A DNA stretch of 64,000 bases, taken from positions 1,715,481 through 1,779,480 of the forward strand of contig NW_006768766.1 in the NCBI RefSeq assembly GCF_000204055.1, given 5' to 3'. Source of the DNA: Melampsora larici-populina 98AG31 (Eukaryota > Basidiomycota > Pucciniomycetes > Pucciniales > Melampsoraceae). The notes under the pieces were generated by a model. That model had not been told where the DNA came from. It ran no database searches and saw only the letters and a list, made by a program, of their open reading frames with translations. This document shows, piece after piece, positions 33,329 through 43,747 of the stretch. The translations under genes and the position numbers were made by a program. Position 1 is the stretch's first letter. Each line of letters begins with the position of its first letter.

Positions 33329-34108
33329 ATGCAAGTCAGTAGTACTGATACAACAGGACCTCAAATGGAATCAAAGCAAACCGATTTATTTGGTGGAGCG
33401 ATCAAAGTTGAATTACCTACTACTTTAATCGATATCAGGTCAGTTTCAATAATCTATTATCTTCATTTCATTATTCTAACTTTCATTTTTGTTTTTTGAT
33501 AAACAGTCAAGTTAGACAAGTACCTGATTCTCAAGAAGTTTTCATTTTGAATTCTAAAGATCTTGAAAAACCTAATGATCTTTCAATCATCATTGAAGTA
33601 CTACAAAAACTTTCAACTTCATCTTCATTCGATTCAATTCGGTAAACCAATTTCTCTTTTGCTTTCCTCAACTTGAAATCTTCTTTTACCAACTTCATCT
33701 TTTTATTTTTTTTGATTTCTATTCAGTTTTCATTTCGATTCATTAGCAAATGATAACTCAGCTCAATCATCCAAAATCCTAAAAACATTCAACCTCAACC
33801 AAACTTCTGCAACCTCAACCTCATCAAACCCATCAACAAATCATCTCACTACTCCTCAACCTATCTTATTAGAAGGCATTCAATCTGTTTCAAAATTCAA
33901 TCGTCCAGATTCAGAAGCTGATCAAGTTCATATTTGGATGGCTCTTTGGACTTTAAATGGCATAGGGAATAATGGACTAGGTACTGATCTAGTCTTGACA
34001 ATGAACCTTCCTAATGTTTCTCAACCTGAAGTTCTTGAACAGACTACTAAATTATTTCAACTGGCTGCTAAGACTCTTCAAATTGTTGATTGGAATTTGT
34101 TTGCTTAA
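33329..34108 (+). CDS. MOG1: Mog1/RANGRF-like Ran-binding protein
   Basis: A Ran GTPase-binding nuclear protein that releases nucleotide from Ran and supports nuclear import. Three exons: 33329 to about 33438, about 33508-33640 and about 33726-34108, phases matching. The hallmark start LFGGAIKVELPTTLIDIS, then QVRQVPDSQEVFILNSKD, SIIIEVLQKL and IRFHFDSLANDNSA, follows the Mog1 order (L-x-G-G-A-I, D-x-S-x-x-R-x-V-P-D-x-Q-E-V, I-x-E-x-L-x, F-H-F/Y-x-x-L-A-x-x-N-x-A). The C terminus carries VHIWMALWTLNGIG, TDLVLTMNLP and a final helix ending QIVDWNLFA. The start at MQVSSTDTT is the first reasonable ATG; MESKQTDLFGG twelve codons later is an alternative. It is divergent from the LAMTOR1-like gene (245 bp apart) and convergent with WRAP73 (148 bp). 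Confidence 0.88.
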
Positions 34109-34256
34109 ATCTTATATATATATATACATATACCATATATACCATCACAAATCAAGACCTTAGTGGGAATCATTATCATCAATATCATCACATATAAATT
34201 CATAATGATGTATTATTACAGCTTTCCTTAAAAAAATGTAAAATGCTTTTTTGGGT

Positions 34257-36576
34257 TCATAACTCAGGAATTGAGAATTGGTCTTCTTGAATCATTGAAG
34301 GTTCATCCCGATCTCCAAGTAATTCTTCAGGAACAATGAATCCCAAACAAAATGCCGTTCTGTCCGTCACAAGCAATGCAGCACCATCTTTGATCCATGT
34401 GGCCTGGACCGGTGCAAATGGAACCTCTGTACGGTGAAAAACAAAAATAGATCATCTTCAGAATACATGCTCATGAATATCATTCTTAAAAGGTATATGG
34501 AACCTACTGGCTGGTATACCGATTCCATCTATCCATTCTGACAACTGGGAAAGTTGTGTCATACTGGTCATCGCAGGATCTGGCCTGGTTGGATACCACA
34601 GATAGAGTGCCGAGCTAGCAGTGACGATCACAAGGACGTTCCGAGTGGGATTCCATTCGAAACACTTGACCGGAAGTTCGAATTGAATCACACTCGCTAC
34701 TCGTGGTTTCAGAGGTACCGAAGCACCAGTTACCGATGAGGCAGATGAGATGGGTACTGATCCCAGGTTGGCCGATCTGAATGAGAAGATGAATAGATTC
34801 AATGGCATCGCATCTACAAACGTAGCACAAAATGATCAGCCTTGATGATCCGATCCGGTCAGAAGGACAAAGTGAGTCAAACGAGATGACTGTACCATTA
34901 CGACATGCAAGGAGTTCTCCATCTGAGCTCCACTGCATCTCCCGCACTCCAATGCTTGGGTTGGGTTTACTAAAATCCGGAGTAAGAGAATTGGCTAGGG
35001 TCGAGGATGGGACTGGATCGACTGTTTTACAGATTTTGACATCAGTTTAGATTCCGAATTTCGATTCCTACGGCTTTGAAGAAACTCAACTCACATGGTA
35101 TGATTCCGTGTGCACGAGTACGCTCAATCCAACCCATGGGTTCGATCAGAATTTGCTACAAATCAAACAAGAATAGATAGGTACGACGTCTAAATGACTC
35201 GAATGAAGAGATATAAATGACACACTCTTGTTGGTTTGGAATTCAAGTCGATCTCACAAATCGGGGTCCAAGTGATATCATTCAAGATTCGTACCTTCAA
35301 GATGACCAATCTTATGATCAACTCGAATCCAAAATGCTTGATATATTAAACCTCAACTATACTTTACCTTTCCATCCCAACCACCTATAGCGAGATATTC
35401 ACCACCGGGTCTCCACTTCACATGTCGTATTCCCAACCCAAGATATCCATCCACCACTGAAGTTTCATCCGAGGCATCGGTTTTCTCTTTCCGCCTAATC
35501 CTTTCCTTTGATGTCAATTGTGTGCCACGTGAGAAGGCGTGTCCATCTGATCGGCCATGACTCGTAGACTGAGCCATAGAATCATTCAGATCAACAAAGC
35601 TCATCGGAGGTGAGTATGCGCCTAATCTAACACCGGTTGGCGTTACTATCTCAACCCTATAGTTGAACAGTGCTGATTCAATCAAGGCAAGGTATCGATC
35701 ACACGGACTCCAGCTGATCTGATTCACATCTATCAAATCTGTAGGTACATCAAATAGGCTGACACACGTCCAAGCCAACGTATCACAGATAGCCAGATGA
35801 TCACGAGTTTTTCCAGGTTGACGACAAATAAGAGCAAAGTAACGAGACGTATTGGAGAAAGTGGAGCCCAGAAGTGGACCATGCTTTGGATGATGAAGTT
35901 GTAGAGGTTGAGGTTGAGCAGACGTTAAAGGCCAGATAGTGATACGTAACTAAAGAGTGCGATTGATGAAATTTTAAAGTATCAGAATACCGGAAAGTTT
36001 GAAATTAGGATCAAGTAGACGTACTCCCCAATCACTCCAGACCATGATACAATCACTACTAGGACCCCATTTAACAGCTCGCTCCCCACTAGCAACACCC
36101 TCTGCACCTACTTCTATACATGCAGTCAGTTCATTGGACTTCATGGAATGCACATAAATGACCGATGTTTCCGGATGTCGGGAAAGGGCAAGAACATGTT
36201 CCGAGTTAGGAGAAAATGAAACACAAGTCAGACGCGTGGTTTTGCGTTCGTCTGTGATCGGATTGATTGTCGAGGCTCGAAAGGAAGGAATTCCAGCACG
36301 CGATTTAGTAGTGATTGGATTAGAAGAAGATCGAATAGACGATTGACTAGTAGGAGGTTTAAAAGGTTGAGATGATGTTATAGGTTTTTTGGGTGGGTGT
36401 TCGTTTCGAGCAGGTTCAGATGAAGAATGTTGACATCGCCAACTTCTGATGACTTCCATGGAGGTTGTAGATCGAACGACGAGTCGATCACCCACTGAGG
36501 TGAGAATGTATTTTCCATCAGGTGAGACTGTAGAGGATGATGAGGAGCTATGAGGGTATAGCGGAGTGAAGTCCAT
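34257..36576 (-). CDS. WRAP73/WDR8 WD-repeat protein
   Basis: A WD40-repeat protein of the WDR8 (WRAP73) family, which acts at centrosomes or spindle pole bodies in microtubule anchoring. At least six exons are needed. The N terminus MDFTPLYPHSSSSSSTVSPD, GKYILTSVGDRLVVRSTTSM follows the family (M-x-F-x-x-L-F/Y then SPDGKYLA). Later come TRLTCVSFSPNSEHVLALSR, GERAVKWGPSSDCIMVWSDW, LRITIWPL, WSPCDRYLALIESALFNYRV, GIRHVKWRPGGEYLAIGGWD, GKV, ILIEPMGWIERTRAHGIIP, REMQWSSDGELLACRNG, VKCFEWNPTRNVLVIVTASS and LYLWYPTRP, ending DQFSIPEL. The start at 36576 is chosen by alignment to the family; the frame stays open to an upstream ATG at 36717 (MAAAGVAPDG) whose 47 extra residues come from an unusually GC-rich block. 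Confidence 0.88.
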
Positions 36577-37063
36577 TTGATTGATCGATTGTGACGATAA
36601 GCTCAGCAGAGGATTCGAGGAATTGGTGATGACTTGAGTGAATGTTCCCGCATCCTGGCGCAATGACGCACAACACCTGCACAGGGCGCCGTCCGGGGCA
36701 ACCCCTGCGGCCGCCATTCACCTCAAGCTAAACATCCTCACACCTTCCAATCCCAAAGTTCAGGCTTAGGCAATGGGGTGAACAGACAACATCTTGATCT
36801 TCAAGGAAATTTCTTATGTGCTACGATACCAAGCCCATTCCCAATATTTTCTTCTCAAAATTCTGCCATAATACTATTGAGCCTATCTTTGGTCACCGTG
36901 CTGTGGTATTAACCCATCAGGACCTTTAGAGCATCTCATATATAGCCAACATTTCATGTGCTTTAGTTTTGTCGTTGGTAACTTGTTATTAACATAAGGT
37001 AATGTGAATAATTCGGACTTTTATTGACATGTAACTGTACTAACAGTTTTGGATATCTTTATA
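36577..37063. other. Upstream region of WRAP73 gene
   Basis: Contains the likely promoter. At 36650-36720 it has a GC-rich block with GCGGCCGC that stands out from the AT-rich surroundings. The stretch from 36720 to the transposon edge shows nothing else. Confidence 0.45.
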
Positions 37064-37160
37064 CAGTCGATCCAGAATAGCTTGATAAAATAAAATTTAT
37101 TTATTTTTAATTCACAGCAATACAGCCCAATACAGGCATTCCTATAAGCATAGCCTACAG
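37064..37160 (+). repeat. Left terminal inverted repeat of 4.2-kb element
   Basis: Begins CAGTCGATCC next to TA and ends at CCTACAG. It pairs with 41149-41249 in reverse complement; differences are a short A-run indel and CATAGCC against CACATGTAGCC. Confidence 0.92.
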
Positions 37161-37284
37161 TTGAGATAGGTGATTCGAGGTTCAACCTCGGGTTCACCCT
37201 TATCTCAACTTCCTCGATAACAACCATTCCTTATGGTTGAATCATTCGTCCATCAATTAGTCCATTATCTTTCTCATATCCGTT

Positions 37285-38429
37285 ATGCCATATGTCAAAT
37301 ACTCCCCTCAGTTGAAGGTTATCGCTCTCAATAAGTTCATATCAGGTCAACCAGTTGCCTCCATCAACAATGATCTCCTCACTTTGATCTCAGCGCAAAC
37401 CTTCACACGTTGGAAAGAACTCTACGACCTTACTCATGCGGTCATCAGAGATCCGGATTCATATGATAAACGAGGACGTCCGACTCTGTATTCCGACCAA
37501 GACCGACAGTTCATGCTTGAACTTATCGAAGCCGATCCGTGCATGTTCCTGGACGAGGTCCAGGAGGCGATGTATGATCATACTGATCTACTCGCTTGTC
37601 GACAAACTATCGCCAATGACCTCAAGGAACGGCTTTACCTCACCGTTCACAAGGTTGCAAAGGTCGATAGCAACCAATCACCCGAGCTTCGAGCAGCGTA
37701 TTCGGGTCAAGTTGCCCATCTTCCACCAGAGTGTCTGGTCTTCTTAGGTAAGCATCCATCTCCTTCTAAGCCTTCTATCTTCTTCTTTATATCCAATCTG
37801 ACTCTATCATTTCATCCATCATGAAGATGAGACCGGGCTTCGACCACAAGATGTCGAACGAAACCACGTTAGGTCCAAGAAAGGCGAAAGACCAAAGTCT
37901 TTGAAGCGTACGAGGGCGGGGAATCACTATACTGTGCTGGCTGCCATCTGTGAATTGGGCTTACTCGCAGTCAACGCCAAGGTCAATGGCTATCGTCGAG
38001 ACGAATTCCAGGCCTTTTTGAAACACATCTTGGTAAGTGACTGTCTCTCTCGCTTATTTAACTGTGCATAATGAGCTGATGCTCTCGATCTGTTTCAAGC
38101 TCCCTGTCATGGGTCGCTTCCCGAATTGAAACTTGGTTCTGGTGATGGATAACGCAACTATCCATCGCCGTGGTGGAATTCTAGCGTTGTGCGAGGCAGT
38201 TGGAGTTCTATTGGTCTATCTTTCACCTTGCTCGCCCGACTTCAACCCGATCGAGCGCACATTCAAGGTATTCAAAGATGCTCTCCGCAGGAATGGTACG
38301 CTGGCTGAGGCTGTTGATAAGTTGAAATGTCTGACAAGGGTAATGAGCCAGATTTGTACTAGCTCGTTCCTTGTCAATCTTTACAAGACTGGTGGTTACA
38401 GACCTAAAGATGATGAAGATGAGTTTTAA
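37285..38429 (+). pseudogene. Tc1/mariner DDE transposase, one in-frame stop
   Basis: The transposase of the 4.2-kb element. Exons 37285-37747, 37827-38032 and 38100-38429 join in phase. The N terminus (MPYVKYSPQLKVIALNKFIS, then a Q-T-F-T-R-W segment) is a helix-turn-helix-like DNA-binding region followed by KRGRPTLYSDQD, the usual basic linker. The DDE_3 catalytic triad is visible: first D in FLDETGLRPQDV (exon 1/2 junction), second D in LVMDNATIH and E in YLSPCSPDFNPIERTFKVFK. A TGA at 38127-38129 interrupts the frame between RFPN and NLVLVMDN, 4-7 residues before the second catalytic D. An arginine CGA is a plausible ancestor, since many relatives have PNR here. Alternatively the stop is avoided by an unrecognised splice. 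As read, this copy is inactive. Confidence 0.85.
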
Positions 38430-38908
38430 AAAAATGTTGTTGTACTGCTTAAATCGAGATATTGAAAATATGCAAAGAAAGATATTGTCTTATTGAGATC
38501 TCCAGTGAAATACACTGCAACATTGAGGAGGTGAATCGAATTGATGGAACACTCAAGGAAATGAGATTCTTCTATCTCATGTTTCTCAAAACATGAGATA
38601 GATTATAAGATATTTTGAGAAACGTAAAACAAGAAAAATCCTATGATTGGTTTGATCTTGATTTGAGTGAGAGGCATAAGGATTACCTTTGCAGAAATTC
38701 ACTCTCATTTGGAATCTCAATCACACTTGGAGCTTTGTTTTTTTACTAAACAACAGTTTGATTACAGCATATTTCTTTCACAACAAACAAACAATAATAG
38801 ATAGCGAGTCATTTTGCTATAGTGTACTGTGGCTACAACATAAGAATGTTACTCTTTAACACAAGGAGGCCAGTACATGTTTTTTTTGATTGGAGGTGGG
38901 ATGTGAGG
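38430..38908. other. Spacer between the two element genes
   Basis: Noncoding DNA between the convergent 3' ends inside the 4.2-kb element. It holds a short palindrome, TCTATCTCATGTTTCTCAAA followed by its inverse, near 38570-38602, which could act in 3'-end formation. No gene is visible. Confidence 0.5.
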
Positions 38909-40999
38909 TTTAGAAAGTAGGATTAGCTTCATCCTTGAGATGCTGTCGATATGATATGGCATTTTCATGGAGTCGGACACGTTGTCCAAACCCAAACCCA
39001 AAACCTGCCATCACTGCGCAGCTAAGCTCGGAGGATAAAAACATCTCGAAATTGACGATGTTGTATTTGTTGAGCAAATCGCGAGTTTCTTGATCGTCCT
39101 TCTCAATCGAACAATAGTCAAGGTAACATTCAAAGTGAGGGAGTGGCCTTGGGCCGGGGAATCTGATCGGGGTGTGGACTTGTAGCGTGAGACCATTGGG
39201 AGTTGAGAGGTTGACTGAACAGAGCTGGAAGCCGTACTAGTAGCCTTTCGGGAATGTAACTTGCTGATCGGCAACCATTGAAACTCGGGTCCGGTAGGTG
39301 GTCTCATTAAGGTGACTCCAGGCTTATGAATGGCCTAAATTTAAATGATCAACGCACATTAATCAGTGTCAGTATCTTGAAAGAACAATTTTTAGGGGTA
39401 GAAAGTGACTTACAAGGAGTTCTGCCCATATGTCCATTGCCAAATGCGAGAGATGCATCGCCTCGTTGGTGTTGGCTGGGTTGATAATACCCATACACTA
39501 TTTACCTCCGATTGAAACACAGCCATACATCTTCATTAGAGTCACTCTATGGGCCTGAACATCCGGTTCAACATGTATAGTCTGTTTGAAAGATTGATTC
39601 TTATCAATTGAAAATTTGAAAAGATTATATAAAAACTCACTGCCATCTCCATCTCATCGACTTGATCATCGTTCAACACATTTGTAAGTTGGTGTTGCAA
39701 CACCCGATTAAAATCCACTGTCTGTTCAATTGATTTAAACAAAATCAATACCAAAATTGAGAATGAGAAGAATAAGAAAGACGAAAAGGGCTTACTTTGG
39801 AATTGTTTTTGGCGGTTTTCTTTGGGTTGTCCATGAAGAGACTGAAGCCGACCTCCTTCCCCTTCTTCAAGATGATCATGGCTTGGAAATCCTTCAAAGT
39901 ATCCTCGGATGAAATTTTTGGCATTGCAGTCTTACCAAAGATGCCACCAGTAGTCATGTAACCCTTAAGTATAACTCTTCCTTCGCTGTCAGCTACCCTC
40001 AACATCTTGCCACATCCCTTCTTGTGGCTGTCACACGCATTGAAAAGGGACGACTTGACCTGCCCGAGTGATTGTCCATCGACTTGGATCATGATGTCCA
40101 AAGGAGTCTTGACTGGGATGCCGTATTTGATGTACGAGATGGGCACACCGGATCCTTTGTCGGCGTCAGTGAGGGGATTGGCTAGGAAAAGGTTGAAGTA
40201 GAACTTGGCCGGGATCGGTTTGCGCTCCACGGGTTTGACATGGCGATCAGCGTCGCCAGGGCCTGGGCTTGGTGATTGAGTTAGATCCACATATCGATGT
40301 GGATCTACTGATCAAGAGATCAGTTGCTTGCTTTTTGGTGGCTTCTGAAAGATAAGATGAAAACTTACTTTCATCAACTCGGTTTCTGGCCTCTTGAACA
40401 CCAAAGAGAGGGTCCCGATGGACATCTAAATCGTGTTGATGTTCTCCAACAGCCACCATAGGCATTCCAAAGCCTTGGTGGGCTATTGGAAGAACTATCG
40501 GTGCGATACCAGCATCAACATTGATTTCTACAAATCAATCGAAGGTCAGTTGATATTGAAATGAGAAGGAAGTGAGATTTAAAAAAAAGAACTCACCGGG
40601 ACGAAATTGGAAAGGGCAAGAAAATTCCTGGAAGCCTGGCTCGGCGAAGGGATCGATGTGGACTGAATCGGTGTGAGGTATTGGCGTCTGCCGTATCGAC
40701 GGTCCTCCCAGTGATGTCCGGGTCTGAAAACCAAACAGAAGCTGATCAGAGACTCTTGAAGACAACAAAAGAGAAAAAAAGAAAAGGAACTCACTTGTCA
40801 AAATAACAAGGAGTCCCAGTCCTGCCGGGATCAGGACTAAGGCCTTCTGGCCCAGCCTGACGGGCTCGGCGTCGCGCACTACAAATACGATGGTCAGTAA
40901 CAAGTATTGAAAGAAGGAAACAATTTAAAATACTCACAAATCTTTCTTTCTGGCCTCTTCTTCCTCAGCAAGTTGTTTCTTCGTTTTTCTGGTGGGCAT
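38909..40999 (-). pseudogene. Second gene of 4.2-kb element, unknown function
   Basis: A minus-strand multi-exon gene convergent with the transposase. I do not recognise its family. It starts MPTRKTKKQLAEEEEARKKD, a basic-acidic helix. Exons then supply INVDAGIAPIVLPIAHQGFG, MPMVAVGEHQHDLDVHRDPL, then SPGPGDADRHVKPVERKPIP followed by AKFYFNLFLANPLTDADKGS, a long block with QVDGQSLGQVKSSLFNACDS, HKKGCGKMLRVADSEGRVIL, LKDFQAMIILKKGKEVGFSL. Later pieces are VDFNRVLQHQLTNVLNDDQV, TIHVEPDVQAHRVTLMKMYG, NPANTNEAMHLSHLAMDIWA, HKPGVTLMRPPTGPEFQWLP and a C terminus FECYLDYCSIEKDDQETRDL to EANPTF. Codon-frame quality across exons argues it is, or recently was, a real gene. A TAG at 39498-39500 lies in frame before MGIINPANTNEAM, and one junction near 39200-39260 needs a frame change I could not resolve. 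Confidence 0.6.
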
Positions 41000-41148
41000 G
41001 ATGGTATACTGGTGGTTTGGAATGGGTATTGGAAGGTATCGATGGGAAAGAGGTGGTATTGGAAGGTATCAATGGGAAAGAAGTGATGGGATCAAGGGTA
41101 AAGAGGTGAAACGGTAAGCAGCCCAAATTCAATCGAGGGTTTCTCGAC

Positions 41149-41249
41149 TGTAGGCTACATGTGCTTATAGGAATGCCTGTATTGGGCTGTATTGCTGTGA
41201 AATTTAAAAAAAATAAATTTCATTTTATCAAGCTATTCTGGATCGACTG
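41149..41249 (-). repeat. Right terminal inverted repeat of 4.2-kb element
   Basis: Reverse complement begins CAGTCGATCCAGAATAGCTT and ends at CCTACAG, pairing with 37064-37160. Adjacent TA lies at 41250-41251. Confidence 0.92.
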
Positions 41250-41539
41250 TATCTTTTGGTTTACAGCAATGATGATCATCTTCTGTTTACCACCAGCCAA
41301 ATTATTCCCATAGCTGTTTACCATCAAAATTATAGATCTTCATCCTGATTTCTCTCTAAATAGTTCTTTGAATTTCGCGGCCCTCCCACCCTTTCTGCCC
41401 TGGTTATTTGTTATCATGTTTAAATTGTGTTTGGTTAGTGTTGTTTAGTTTCATAGCGTATTGTAAAAAAAAGGGGGGGAACAGTGTTGTGTTAAGTCTG
41501 GTCTTTCTTGTTTTCATTATTCATTAGGTTATTTTTATA

Positions 41540-41743
41540 CAGCTGTTCCAACAAAGATTGATTTTTTTGGAAATCTTGCCAATGTGCAAAACCCGGGTTT
41601 TGTCCCTCACTTGATTTTGTCTCTCCGCTAATTGGAAGAATACAGGAAATAATAAACCTGTAATCAAGTTTTGTCTTTGGTTTTAGCCGCTGCGGAGACA
41701 ACTTTCTCCAAAAAAAAGTTGTCAACCTTTCTTGGAACAGTTG
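41540..41743. mobile_element. Tc1/mariner-type MITE, 204 bp
   Basis: The left end CAGCTGTTCCAACAAAG and the right end (reverse complement) CAACTGTTCCAAGAAAG are inverted repeats. TA lies at 41538-41539 and 41744-41745. The homology continues inward with gaps (for example AAAAAAATC on the left against AACTTTTTTT on the right). The next element starts only 5 bases after its right edge. It resembles the end sequence of the 46756-46980 element (CAGCCGTTCCAACAA). Confidence 0.75.
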
Positions 41744-41748
41744 TACTA

Positions 41749-43740
41749 CAGCTATTCTAGAAATTCGTGTCCTACTTGCACTTTTTTTGCCTTTCCCCCC
41801 CAAAATACAGCTGACGCGCAGCGCAGCAAATCTGTATCACACCCTGGATTGAGTCAACCCCAAACCCCGAGATCTCCCGAGACAAGGTCTTGGGTCACAT
41901 CCTCCCTCCTGTTCCGTGCTCGCCACGTGGAATGTTTTCAACCCAATCCACTCAATCCGCCCAATCTGATCATTGCACCACTGGATCTGCTCGTGGTTTG
42001 TCCTCACCTCACCACCTCCATATCCAGTGTTCCATGTTGTGATAGATGTGCTGACTATCTATCTCAATCACCTTCTAGAAATGCAAAACCAAAAAAAAGT
42101 AAGACCCCATCTTTTCTTTTAGATTCAAACTTTCCTCTTCCCTTTTTTTATAAGCTGACTTCTTTTTTTGTTCAATTTGTAAGAGTTATCATTGGTTAGA
42201 TTATAACATCTTCTTTGGATCATTAATTCTGGGATTGAGAAAAGCTTGGTAGGGATTTGAAAATAAAGAAATAGTTTTATTCCATTCCTCAGTCAAATTC
42301 CTTATTTGAATGAACATGACCAGTATCCTCAATCTTCTTGTTATGTCTTTTTCTTTTTCATAAGCAAATTTGTGATCAGAAGAAATCCTGTCTGTGTGAT
42401 AAATAAATGAAGTGTTGGTTGTCTCTTTTTTCCTAAGTGGATGAAAAAGAAAGACAATTGATTACTGGGTTAACATTGACAATCAATAAGATATAGTGTG
42501 AAAAAGATCTAAATGAGGTTTTTGATTTCTTTGATTTGTCTCTGATTTGTTGTTTCAAGAACCAGACCTTTGAAGCCAAACAGAAAGTATATCTAGCAAG
42601 TCCGAAGATTCAATAGAATCTTTTTATCAACACAACCATGCAAATTGCTTATAATAGGTCTGGCGGAGCAAAGGCCAAACTTGAAACCAATTGTTCTTTC
42701 CGTGAACAAAAGCATTAACATTGACTCCTACCAAAGTTTGTAACCTATGTTTCATAAGACAAGGGTTCCGTGGACAAGTGAAAATGAGCAGTGATGTTTT
42801 GGCTTTTGCTTGTTTCAACACTGCGTCAGTTGATATATTGGCAAGCTATGAAGAACATGATTCTTATAGAGATGAAGTTAAGGAGAATATACCTAACTAT
42901 GAGCATATGATTAGTAGAGAAACACTTGTATAGCTACAAGTTTGAATTTGTATAAACGAGTCGGAAGAGAAAACAAAGAGAATGCTTGAATGATGCTAAT
43001 GACAAGATTAAAAAATTAAAGAAACAACAAAAACCGAGCTTTTAAGAATCATGAAACAATACTGGCTTGATCAAAAGAAGACACAAAAACCCCTATCCGA
43101 GAAAAACAGATGGAATCTCATCATCAGGTAATCAAATAGCTTGTTGTCTAAGTATTCTAACTCTACCAATGTTAGATACAATTGTACCAGCCAAACAAAT
43201 CAATTGGAGTGCAGCTGAGCCAATCTTTCAAATCCCTACCAAGCTTTTCTTGATCCCAGAATAAATGATCCAAAGAAGATGTTATAATCTAACCAACGAT
43301 AACTCTTACAAATTGAACAAAAAAAGAAGTCAGCTTATAAAAAAAGGGAAGAGGAAAGTTTGAATCTAAAAGAAAAGATGGGGTCTTACTTTTTTTTGGT
43401 TTTGCATTTCTAGAAGGTGATTGAGATAGATAGTCAGCACATCTATCACAACATGGAACACTGAATATGGAGGTGGTGAGGACAGGACAAACCACAAGTG
43501 GATCCAGTGGTGCAATGATTGGATTGGGCGGATTGAGTGGATTGGGTTGAAAACATTCCACGTGGTGAGCACGGAACGGGAGGGAGCATGTGACCCAAGA
43601 CCTTGTCTCGGGAGATCTTGGGGTTTGGGGTTGACTCAATCCAGGGTGTGATACAGGTTTGCTGCGCTGCGCGTCAGCTGTATTTGGGGGGGGAAAACGT
43701 AAAAAAAATGCGAGTAGGACATGAATTTCTAGAATAGCTG
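41749..43740. mobile_element. 2-kb element with 0.5-kb inverted repeats
   Basis: A 1992-bp element flanked by TA (41747-41748 and 43741-43742). The inverted repeats are 41749-42262 and 43229-43740, about 513 bp each, starting CAGCTATTCTAGAAATTC (left) and CAGCTATTCTAGAAATTCAT (right, reverse complement) and ending at GCTTGGTAGGGATTTGAAA. Identity is about 93-95 percent by eye. The 960-bp centre (42263-43228) has no recognisable transposase. Each arm carries a mirror open frame (41732-42199 plus; 43289-43639 minus) that differs by several amino-acid changes. The TA and CAG ends suggest mobilisation by a Tc1/mariner transposase. Confidence 0.9.
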
Positions 43741-43747
43741 TATTTTA

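Larger units (their letters stand above)
37064..41249. mobile_element. 4.2-kb Tc1/mariner-type element with two genes
   Basis: A 4186-bp cut-and-paste element bounded by terminal inverted repeats of about 100 bp (37064-37160 and 41149-41249). Both ends start CAGTCGATCCAGAATAGCTT and share CACAGCAATACAGCCCAATA and GGCATTCCTATAAGCA further in. TA flanks each side (37062-37063 and 41250-41251). Inside are a plus-strand DDE transposase and a convergent minus-strand spliced gene of unknown function, which together fill most of the element. The two repeats differ at few positions, suggesting a fairly recent insertion, although each gene carries an in-frame stop. Confidence 0.92.

Noticed and set aside
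41732..43639. Mirror open frames in both arms of the long inverted-repeat element as real genes
   Set aside because: They mirror each other because the DNA is an inverted repeat, and differences between arms include many amino-acid changes, as expected for neutral drift.
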